This document shows, in pieces, positions 1 through 4,581 of a DNA stretch of 6,734 nucleotides (position 1 is the stretch's first letter; the number at the start of each line of letters is the position of its first letter). The stretch spans positions 1 through 6,734 of the forward strand of contig JAPLSP010000570.1 of the NCBI GenBank assembly GCA_026398575.1, read 5' to 3'. The notes under the pieces were generated by a model. That model saw only the letters and a program-made list of their open reading frames with translations, was not told the DNA's origin and did not search any database. The DNA is from Candidatus Sumerlaeota bacterium. Its GTDB lineage: Bacteria; Sumerlaeota; Sumerlaeia; JADFCT01. The position numbers and the translations under genes are program-made.

Positions 1-61
1 AAGCCACCTTACTCCAAAAGCTGGCGCCGCGTTTATCCGCATGACTCAGCTCTTCCTGCAT
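1..61 (-). CDS. possible 5' end of a gene leaving the window (partial)
   Basis: A minus-strand frame opens with ATG at 61 and stays open to the left edge, giving 20 codons that begin MQEELSHADKRG and continue ASFWSKVA. The composition is mixed charged and hydrophobic, like a real N-terminus, and the gene would follow the KamA-family gene on the same strand after a 128 bp gap. No Shine-Dalgarno sequence precedes the ATG, and the frame extends upstream without an ATG to a stop near 113. At least two plus-strand frames are also open across this edge, ending at 91 and 120, so the choice is not secure. I do not recognise a family. The rest of 62-189 shows no gene. Confidence 0.2.
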   Translation of the reverse strand, partial: MQEELSHADKRGASFWSKVA

Positions 62-182
62 GTGAATTTGCGAAAAATTATGAGACAGTAATGCCGAACA
101 TTAGCTCTGCGCGAGGATAACATATCCCCGCCCTCCTTCCGCCAATGCGGAAAAAAATATTCACAGGTATATGCGCTCGAAT

Positions 183-202
183 GCCCGCTTTAGAATGCGG
201 GC
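183..202 (-). other. hairpin spanning the stop codon of the KamA-family gene
   Basis: GCCCGC at 183-188 pairs perfectly with GCGGGC at 197-202 around an 8-nt loop that contains the TAA stop codon (190-192). On the minus strand a run of seven T follows only about 26 nt later (complement of 151-157), too far away for a standard intrinsic terminator. It may protect the 3' end of the mRNA or act as an inefficient terminator. Confidence 0.35.
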
Positions 203-1533
203 GCCAGATCAGGATACCGGAACAGGTTTCCCGCGTAGTTCTTGAGCACAACGTCGGCGCCTTCCCTTTTCTGAATGTAATTCGGCGCGATAGGAATCTT
301 GCCACCGCCTCCCGGAGCGTCAATCACATAGTTGGGCACGGCGTATCCCGTCGTGTATCCCCGCAGCCCCTGGATGATCTCGATGCCTTTTTCCACGGGC
401 GTGCGGAAATGCGCCGAGCCGGTGATCGGGTCGCATTGATACAGATAATAGGGCCGGACGCGAATTTTCAGCAGGCCATGGACCAACCGGCGCATCACGT
501 TGACGCTGTCGTTGATTCCCTTGAGAAGCACCGTCTGGCTCCCCAAAGGAATGCCCGCGTCCGCCAGACGGCCGCAGGCCTGGGCCGTTTCCGGCGTCAA
601 CTCGTCGGGATGCGTGAAGTGAATGCTCATCCACAACGGGTGATACTTGCGCAACCGGCGCATCAAGCCCGACGTGATGCGCTGAGGCAGCACCACGGGA
701 ACTTTGGTTCCGATGCGCAGAAACTCGACGTGCGGAATGCGGCGCAAGGACGACAGAAGCCATTCGATGGCCTCGTCATCGAGCGTCAGCGGATCGCCGC
801 CTGAAATCAGGACGTCGCGCACGGAGGGCGTGGCCTCAATATAATTGATGGCCTTTTGCCATTGCTCCATGCGGACGCCCAGATGGCCGCGATGCCCCAC
901 CATGCGCGAGCGCGTGCAGTAGCGGCAATAGACGGAGCACATCTCCGATACCAGGAACAGCACGCGGTCCGGATAGCGATGAACCAGGCCGGGAACCGGG
1001 CTCATGTCGTCCTCGTTCAGAGGATCGTCAGCCTCGCCCGGGCCTTGAATCAGTTCGTCCATCGTGGGGATCGTCGAACGGCGCACCGGCTGCTCGGGAT
1101 CGTCCGGCGACAAAAGGCTGGCGTAATAGGGCGTGATGGAAAAGGGAAGATTTCCAGCGTCCTGCGACAACGCCTTGCGCTCGGAGCCCGACAGGATCAA
1201 CACGCGCTCGATGGCCTCGAGCGTGCGGATGCGATTGCGCAATTGCCAGCGCCAGTCATTCCATTCCGAGGCCTTGACGCTTGGATAAAACATGCGCCGG
1301 AATCGAAAAGACGGACTGAGAACTCTGGGTTCCGAAGTCGGGATGCCTGGCAAAAGCGGCTGGCTATAGTCAGGGCCGGTTCTGCCTCTTGGCCGCACCG
1401 GAATTACAACGGCGGGGGTGGAATATTCCTGATACTGATACTCCGGGAGTGTGACCGTAGCACTACTAGGAGGCTCTTCAGCCTCTTCACTAATAGGCTC
1501 GGTCGGGGCGGGAAGGGAACTAGATTGGTCCAT
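190..1533 (-). CDS. KamA-family radical SAM/PLP aminomutase (lysine 2,3-aminomutase-like)
   Basis: This family moves an amino group from C2 to C3 of an amino acid using a 4Fe-4S cluster, S-adenosylmethionine and pyridoxal phosphate; lysine 2,3-aminomutase makes beta-lysine. The 447-residue protein shows the radical SAM motif CSVYCRYC with Cys199, Cys203 and Cys206, the SAM-contacting SGGDPL at 244-249, and the PLP lysine Lys412 within DAPGGGGKIP. By hand comparison with the Clostridium subterminale enzyme, Arg208 matches the carboxylate-binding Arg134. Asp368 and Asp405 match Asp293 and Asp330, which bind the lysine side-chain amine, at the same 37-residue spacing. Glutamate mutases replace these two, so lysine or a lysine-like substrate is favoured. 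The zinc cysteines are missing: Ser343 sits where Cys268 would be, and the cysteine-rich C-terminus is absent. Residues 1-75 are a proline- and acid-rich extension without recognisable domain. No efp, epmA, beta-lysine acetyltransferase or lysine-fermentation gene is in view, so the pathway is open. Confidence 0.9.
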   Translation of the reverse strand: MDQSSSLPAPTEPISEEAEEPPSSATVTLPEYQYQEYSTPAVVIPVRPRGRTGPDYSQPLLPGIPTSEPRVLSPSFRFRRMFYPSVKASEWNDWRWQLRNRIRTLEAIERVLILSGSERKALSQDAGNLPFSITPYYASLLSPDDPEQPVRRSTIPTMDELIQGPGEADDPLNEDDMSPVPGLVHRYPDRVLFLVSEMCSVYCRYCTRSRMVGHRGHLGVRMEQWQKAINYIEATPSVRDVLISGGDPLTLDDEAIEWLLSSLRRIPHVEFLRIGTKVPVVLPQRITSGLMRRLRKYHPLWMSIHFTHPDELTPETAQACGRLADAGIPLGSQTVLLKGINDSVNVMRRLVHGLLKIRVRPYYLYQCDPITGSAHFRTPVEKGIEIIQGLRGYTTGYAVPNYVIDAPGGGGKIPIAPNYIQKREGADVVLKNYAGNLFRYPDLAPAF

Positions 1534-1535
1534 TT

Positions 1536-1542
1536 CTCCTTT
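1536..1542 (-). promoter_or_regulatory. ribosome-binding site of the KamA-family gene, unusually close to ATG
   Basis: The minus strand reads AAAGGAG, then AA, then ATG (1533-1531). The Shine-Dalgarno core is good, but only 2 nt separate it from the start codon where 5-9 is usual. No in-frame ATG, GTG or TTG lies nearby; a stop precedes the frame about 45 nt upstream with only a CTG between. The ATG therefore remains the best start, perhaps with reduced initiation efficiency. Confidence 0.55.
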
Positions 1543-1565
1543 AATACCCCAACAAACTTTGGGAA

Positions 1566-1607
1566 TCAGAGAGCTCTATAACGAGCTTCTCTGGAAGCCA
1601 CCGCCAT
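1566..1607 (-). CDS. putative 13-codon leader ORF
   Basis: Within the leader of the KamA-family gene the minus strand has AAAGGAG, one A, then ATG, and encodes MAVASREARYRAL followed by TGA. The gene's own start follows after 32 nt. The initiation context (AAAGGAGAATGG) is almost a copy of that of the main gene (AAAGGAGAAATGG). The second half of the mini-ORF forms one arm and the loop of a leader hairpin, so translating it could affect folding. It has no run of one amino acid as in a classical attenuator peptide, and chance is a real possibility. Confidence 0.2.
   Translation of the reverse strand: MAVASREARYRAL
1567..1593 (-). promoter_or_regulatory. stem-loop in the leader of the KamA-family gene
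   Basis: 1567-1576 pairs with 1583-1593 over ten base pairs with one bulged base and a 6-nt loop. A 5-bp hairpin (CCCAA/TTGGG, 1548-1563) lies closer to the ribosome-binding site, and another (CCGCG/CGCGG, 1618-1635) lies upstream. Together they make a structured leader between the predicted promoter and the start codon. It matches no riboswitch class that I recognise. No T-run follows, so it is not an intrinsic terminator. Confidence 0.4.
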
Positions 1608-1672
1608 TCTCCTTTTTCCGCGCTTGTTCTCGCGGTTGAAACCAGAAAGTCAACAGAAGCTTCCGAGGGCGG

Positions 1673-1700
1673 ATAGTATGGATGACGGACGCACTGTCAA
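1673..1700 (-). promoter_or_regulatory. sigma70-type promoter for the KamA-family gene
   Basis: On the minus strand a perfect -35 TTGACA (complement of 1695-1700) is followed after 16 bp by TACTAT (complement of 1673-1678), which matches the -10 consensus at four of six positions. Directly upstream of the -35 lies a very AT-rich stretch (1701-1742) with A and T runs that could act as an UP element. Transcription would start near 1665, giving a leader of roughly 130 nt. Confidence 0.6.
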
Positions 1701-1742
1701 TAACTATTTTACAAAAAAATGAAAAACATTAAAATATTTTCA

Positions 1743-1798
1743 ACTGGGAGCGCCACTGGGAGCGCCACTGGGAGCGCCAGCATCTCTGCTGGCGCGTG
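1743..1798 (+). repeat. left REP-like unit: three 12-bp heads plus hairpin
   Basis: ACTGGGAGCGCC occurs three times in perfect tandem (1743-1754, 1755-1766, 1767-1778). The last copy runs into a perfect 9-bp stem, GCGCCAGCA (1774-1782) with TGCTGGCGC (1787-1795), around the loop TCTC. A GGAG tetranucleotide before a palindrome is the layout of REP elements mobilised by REP-associated tyrosine transposases (RAYTs). That assignment is inference from layout; the repeat and the stem are directly visible. Confidence 0.8.
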
Positions 1799-1948
1799 TA
1801 TGTGCACTCCTACTGGCGTCTAAGTATACATCCATGGCGGCGTATGCTTATCTATCAGCCGCCGCCGGCATTCGCATCGCCATACATGCCGACATTGCTG
1901 TTAGTTTCCCCATTCCATCTCTTTGGAGCAAGGGATTTGCTCATCATG

Positions 1949-1981
1949 GCGTTGGCATAGCATTGGCATGGCATTGGCATG
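1949..1981 (+). repeat. 11-bp tandem repeat, three copies
   Basis: GCGTTGGCATA, GCATTGGCATG and GCATTGGCATG follow each other without gaps. The last two are identical and the first differs at two positions. The array lies inside the REP-bounded unit and is unrelated in sequence to the 12-bp heads. Its 11-bp period is not a multiple of three, which argues against coding. Confidence 0.75.
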
Positions 1982-1986
1982 GGATG

Positions 1987-2001
1987 GGAGGTGATTTCAT
2001 G
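1987..2001 (+). promoter_or_regulatory. orphan Shine-Dalgarno and ATG inside the repeat unit
   Basis: GGAGGTGA (1987-1994) is an eight-base perfect match to the anti-Shine-Dalgarno end of 16S rRNA. ATG follows at 1999-2001, 7 nt after GGAGG, which is the optimal spacing. The frame reads MRWDDEQLFT and then runs through the right REP-like hairpin and on, out of frame, into the aspartase gene. It could be the surviving start of a gene cut off by the repeat, or chance. I see no convincing protein downstream. Confidence 0.3.
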
Positions 2002-2026
2002 CGGTGGGATGATGAGCAGCTTTTCA

Positions 2027-2074
2027 CACGCCGGCAGGGATGCCGGCGCTCCCAGTACGCGCTCCCAGTAGCGC
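2027..2074 (-). repeat. right REP-like unit, inverted: hairpin plus two heads
   Basis: CGCCGGCA (2029-2036) and TGCCGGCG (2041-2048) form a perfect 8-bp stem with the loop GGGA. Read on the minus strand, two heads precede it, ACTGGGAGCGC followed by GT and then ACTGGGAGCGCC. It is the same repeat as at 1743-1798 in opposite orientation. Relative to that copy, A:T in the stem is replaced by G:C through changes on both arms. Confidence 0.8.
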
Positions 2075-2122
2075 ATTTTCACCTTGTCATGGACGCAAAC
2101 GAACATCCAAAATATGTCTCGC

Positions 2123-2127
2123 GAGGA
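2123..2127 (+). promoter_or_regulatory. ribosome-binding site that fixes the aspartase start
   Basis: GAGGA at 2123-2127 lies 4 nt before ATG 2132. This supports that start over an in-frame ATG at 2114 and an in-frame TTG at 2084, neither of which has a comparable site. The chosen start also puts the conserved segment EKDLLGEREVP at residues 6-16, where the family has it. Confidence 0.65.
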
Positions 2128-2131
2128 CACT

Positions 2132-3529
2132 ATGGAATATCGAATGGAAAAAGATTTGCTCGGCGAGCGCGAAGTGCCGAAGGATGCGCTCTCTGGGATT
2201 CACACGCTGCGCGCGGTCGAGAATTTTCCGCTCGCGGGGCGGCCGGTTCATCCGGCGTTGATTCATGCATACGGCGCGGTCAAGTGGGCGTGCGCATGCA
2301 CAAATCGGTCGCTGGGCTTTCTGGATGAAAAGAAGGCGGGCGCGATTGAACGGGCCTGCGACGAGATGATGCGCGGCGCGCTGGATGCGCATGTCGTGGT
2401 GGATGCGCTCCAGGGCGGCGCGGGCACTTCGACAAACATGAACGTCAATGAAGTGATCGCCAATCGCGCGCTGCAACTTCTGGGGCGGGCGCCCGGCGAA
2501 TACGACTGCGTTCATCCGCTCGGCGACATCAACCGCCATCAGTCCACCAACGACACGTATCCCACCGCTCTGAAGGTCGCCGCGATCCAGTTGATTCAGG
2601 TTCTGGAGCGCGAGCTGGTGGCGCTGCAGGAAGCCTTCCAGGCCAAAGAAAAAGAAATGGCGCACGTGGTCAAGGTCGGGCGAACGGAATATCAGGACGC
2701 CGTTCTGATCACGCTCGGGCGCGAGATGTCGGCCTACGCCGAGGCCTTTTCGCGCGACCGCTGGCGCGTTTATAAATGCGTCGAGCGTCTGCGCGTCGTC
2801 AATCTGGGCGGGACGGCGGTGGGAACGGGCCTTTCGGCGCCGCGTCAGTTCATTTTCCAGGCGACGGAAAATCTCCGCGCGATCACAGGACTGGGATTGG
2901 CGCGGGCGGAAAATTTGGTCGAAGCGACACAAAACACCGACGTCTTCGTCGAGGTCAGCGGCATCCTGAAAGCCTGCGCCAGCAATCTGCTCAAAGTCTC
3001 GGGCGATTTGCGGCTGATGTCTTCCGGCCCCGACGCCGGACTCGGCGAAATCATCCTGCCCGAGAGGCAGGCCGGCTCTTCGATCATGCCCGGCAAGGTC
3101 AATCCAGTGATCCCTGAAGCGGTCTCTCAGGCGGTGATCGCGGTGATGGCGCATGACCAGGCGATCGCGCAGGCGTGTTCCCTGGGCAGTCTGGAATTGA
3201 ACGCTTTCCTGCCGCTGATCGCCGATGCGCTTCTTCACAGCATCAGTTTATTGACGAATGCCTCTTCAATTCTGCGCCGGCATTGCGTGGAGGGAATGCG
3301 CGCCGACGAGGAGCGTTGCCGCCGGCACGTGGATGGCGCGACCGCTTGCGTGACGGCGCTGGTCGGCGCGCTCGGATATGAAAAGGCGCAAGAAGTCGCC
3401 CTGGCCGCCCGCGCCGAAAGAAAGACCATCCGGGAAATTGTTATTGAAAAGAATCTCATGTCCAGCGAGCAGTATGACAGTCTGATCACTCCGGAATACG
3501 TTACCCGCCTGGGAACGCCTTTGGCCTGA
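2132..3529 (+). CDS. aspA: aspartate ammonia-lyase (aspartase)
   Basis: The enzyme splits L-aspartate reversibly into fumarate and ammonia in the cytoplasm. The 465-residue product has the usual aspartase length (about 465-478) and the fumarase/aspartase superfamily signatures in order: EKDLLGEREVP near the N-terminus, GTSTNMNVNE (98-107), HPLGDINRHQSTND (128-141), GRTEYQDA (183-190), NLGGTAVGTG (224-233) and GSSIMPGKVNP (315-325). By analogy with Bacillus aspartase, Ser316 in the mobile SS loop is the likely catalytic base, with Lys322 and Asn324 binding substrate. The C-terminal IREIVIEKNLM also fits aspartase better than fumarase. GRTEYQDA departs from the GRTQLQDA of enteric enzymes; I associate this subclade with anaerobes, where I recall such genes beside [FeFe]-hydrogenase maturation genes, but none is in this window. 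No convincing promoter is visible between the REP-like unit and the start. It converges with the PH-domain gene. Adenylosuccinate lyase and argininosuccinate lyase are unlikely on motif grounds. Confidence 0.88.
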   Translation: MEYRMEKDLLGEREVPKDALSGIHTLRAVENFPLAGRPVHPALIHAYGAVKWACACTNRSLGFLDEKKAGAIERACDEMMRGALDAHVVVDALQGGAGTSTNMNVNEVIANRALQLLGRAPGEYDCVHPLGDINRHQSTNDTYPTALKVAAIQLIQVLERELVALQEAFQAKEKEMAHVVKVGRTEYQDAVLITLGREMSAYAEAFSRDRWRVYKCVERLRVVNLGGTAVGTGLSAPRQFIFQATENLRAITGLGLARAENLVEATQNTDVFVEVSGILKACASNLLKVSGDLRLMSSGPDAGLGEIILPERQAGSSIMPGKVNPVIPEAVSQAVIAVMAHDQAIAQACSLGSLELNAFLPLIADALLHSISLLTNASSILRRHCVEGMRADEERCRRHVDGATACVTALVGALGYEKAQEVALAARAERKTIREIVIEKNLMSSEQYDSLITPEYVTRLGTPLA

Positions 3530-3573
3530 TCCAGCAGGGCGCAGACAGGTATTTGGGTAATGGCGGATAGGGT

Positions 3574-3618
3574 TCGGACGAGTCGGACCCGTCGGACAGG
3601 TCTGACGAGTCCGACGCC
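3574..3618. repeat. degenerate 9-bp tandem repeat, five units
   Basis: The units TCGGACGAG, TCGGACCCG, TCGGACAGG, TCTGACGAG and TCCGACGCC are contiguous between the two convergent genes. Because TCGGAC and GTCCGA are nearly complementary, the array can fold on itself; the best stem is CGTCGGAC (3590-3597) with GTCCGACG (3609-3616), 8 bp with an 11-nt loop. Every unit keeps GAC at its fourth to sixth positions while the last three bases vary. The period differs from both repeat types in the 1736-2081 unit. I recall similar TCCGAC-type arrays in planctomycete-like genomes. Confidence 0.75.
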
Positions 3619-3632
3619 CCAAGAAGGGCTTT
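3616..3632 (+). terminator. weak intrinsic terminator candidate after aspA
   Basis: GCCC (3616-3619) and GGGC (3626-3629) form a short stem with a 6-nt loop, followed by TTT. On its own it is too weak for confidence. Together with the 8-bp hairpin just upstream (3590-3616), this convergent gap could end transcription from the left. No good T-run is seen on the minus strand for the operon coming from the right. Confidence 0.25.
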
Positions 3633-3634
3633 GC

Positions 3635-4099
3635 TCACGGCCTTGGCGCGGAGGCTTCGCTGATGTCCAGGACACGGACACCTTTGCGTTCGCGTTGCTG
3701 CTCGACACAGGCGCGGATTTGGTCGCGCACTTCCAATGGCTGCTTGATGGCGTGCAGCAGCACATTCGGCGTGGTGATGTCTGAGGTCATCAGAATGATA
3801 TCGCCCAGACTGAAAAAGCGATAGATGAAGGGAATGTTCACGCGCGAATCCTCGACGCGATAAAGCTCCAGTTCTTCAATGGTCTTCGAAAAAACGCCCG
3901 TGCTCATCCGCAGGCGCTGGCTCGTCATCTCGTAGGTCGTGCAACGGATGCGCAGGTACTTCGCCAGGGCGATGAAGATGGGGACGATGAGCCAGCACAG
4001 CAGAGAGCACCAGACGTACGTCCAGAAATTCACGATCTGCGATGGCCGGCCTTTCCAAATGGGCGTTTCCGGCGAGGGGCTCGTGGTTGCGGCGCTCAT
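3635..4099 (-). CDS. membrane-anchored bacterial PH domain protein (DUF304/bPH2-like)
   Basis: The 154-residue protein has a short polar N-terminus with the family-like segment PIWKGRPS (13-20), then one long hydrophobic stretch (about 23-48) that could be one membrane span or a hairpin. A cytoplasmic PH-like domain follows (about 50-135). The segments YEMTSQRLRMSTGVF (56-70), EELELYRVEDSRV (75-87) and FFSLGDIILMTSD (95-107) follow the pattern of DUF304 proteins: a TSQRL strand, a turn, then a GDI strand. The molecular role of these proteins is poorly known; membrane association is the only safe inference. The charged tail (131-154) looks disordered. The start is supported by AGGAGG (complement of 4106-4111), 6 nt before ATG. 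That ATG overlaps the nusB stop as ATGA, so the two genes are probably translationally coupled. It is the last gene of the operon. Confidence 0.75.
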   Translation of the reverse strand: MSAATTSPSPETPIWKGRPSQIVNFWTYVWCSLLCWLIVPIFIALAKYLRIRCTTYEMTSQRLRMSTGVFSKTIEELELYRVEDSRVNIPFIYRFFSLGDIILMTSDITTPNVLLHAIKQPLEVRDQIRACVEQQRERKGVRVLDISEASAPRP

Positions 4100-4581
4100 G
4101 GTTGACCTCCTGCTTCAATGGGTGATTGCATCTTGGGATTCTTTGCCATCAACTGATCCAGCACACCGTTGATAAACGCCGGCGATTGATCTTCGCAGAA
4201 TTTCTTCGCAATCTCGATGTATTCATCCAGGGTTACGCGAGGCGGAATATCGGCGTAATATAAAATTTCGCAGGTCGCCAGCCGCAGGATAGCCCGGTCC
4301 ACCATCTGGAGGCGTTCGGGCTTCCAATGCTCGACCGCATGCGCCAGTTTGTCGTCAATGTATTGCAGATGATCGCAGGTTCGCTGGCATAATTCGCGGA
4401 CAAAGGAATCCGCCGGTTTCAGCGTTTTGAATTCCTCTTTTGTTTTTCGGCCCACGCTATGGTCCTCATCCGGCGCGAGTACGACGGACATCTTGTCCAG
4501 AATTTTCTGGACGGGCGCCCCTTCGATGGCGAAGGCGTAAAGGGCCTGAACGGCGAGTTGGCGATTGAGCCGGCGGCGCAT
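4096..4581 (-). CDS. nusB: transcription antitermination factor NusB
   Basis: NusB pairs with ribosomal protein S10 (NusE) on boxA RNA and keeps RNA polymerase processive, chiefly on rRNA operons. The 161-residue product carries the N-terminal family pattern RRRLNRQLAVQALYAF (2-17). Its conserved C-terminal half includes AVEHWKPERLQMVDRAILRL (82-101) and the block IPPRVTLDEYIEIAKKFCED (112-131), which runs on into the near-invariant FINGVLD (136-142). It is about 20 residues longer than E. coli NusB. The extra length sits in a charged loop around 35-57 and in a C-terminal tail (148-161). The start codon shares one base with the upstream amidase stop (TAATG), and no Shine-Dalgarno sequence is visible before it, so initiation probably depends on ribosomes ending at the amidase. 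The ribH/ribE genes often found beside nusB are not here. Confidence 0.93.
   Translation of the reverse strand: MRRRLNRQLAVQALYAFAIEGAPVQKILDKMSVVLAPDEDHSVGRKTKEEFKTLKPADSFVRELCQRTCDHLQYIDDKLAHAVEHWKPERLQMVDRAILRLATCEILYYADIPPRVTLDEYIEIAKKFCEDQSPAFINGVLDQLMAKNPKMQSPIEAGGQP

Larger units (their letters stand above)
1736..2081. mobile_element. candidate non-autonomous element bounded by inverted REP-like repeats
   Basis: Two inverted copies of a head-plus-hairpin repeat (1743-1798 and 2027-2074) face each other with their heads outward and enclose about 230 bp of non-coding-looking DNA. The 7-mer ATTTTCA occurs immediately outside both ends (1736-1742 and 2075-2081), as a target-site duplication would. 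No transposase is inside, so movement would need an enzyme acting in trans. The right end lies 57 bp before the aspartase start, so the element may supply or disturb that gene's regulation. Alternatives are a REP/BIME pair that arose as two units, with a chance flanking 7-mer. The left flank is AT-rich, which weakens the duplication argument. The interior, read on both strands, gave no gene that I can defend. Confidence 0.45.

Noticed and set aside
137..152. Hairpin TTCCGC/GCGGAA next to a run of seven A, considered as a terminator
   Set aside because: On the plus strand it is followed by A rather than T, and on the minus strand the T-run comes before the stem, so the order is wrong for an intrinsic terminator in either direction.
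145..804. Long plus-strand open frames opposite the KamA-family gene
   Set aside because: The minus-strand frame carries all catalytic motifs; the opposite frames are antisense shadows in GC-rich coding DNA.
1743..1795. Tandem 12-bp copies considered as a CRISPR array
   Set aside because: The copies are contiguous with no spacers, and no cas genes are present.
2074..2082. HFH triplet resembling the HUH motif of Y1/RAYT transposases in the frame from 1999
   Set aside because: Three residues in a frame formed by a repeat border and the aspartase leader; no catalytic tyrosine helix or other Y1 features follow.
1855..2130. Minus-strand 91-codon open frame in the repeat unit
   Set aside because: Much of it is translation of the REP-like repeat (its GAPASLPA segment comes from the hairpin and head) and of the 11-bp array; it has no domain and is best seen as a by-product of repeats.
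2084..2131. Longer aspartase reading frame starting at TTG 2084
   Set aside because: The extra residues match nothing in the family, no Shine-Dalgarno precedes the TTG, and ATG 2132 has GAGGA at good spacing and the conserved N-terminus.
1834..2328. Plus-strand open frame from 1834 running into the aspartase gene
   Set aside because: It overlaps aspA out of frame, includes the repeats as a His/Trp-rich stretch, and lacks a ribosome-binding site at 1834; only the internal start at 1999 is worth noting.
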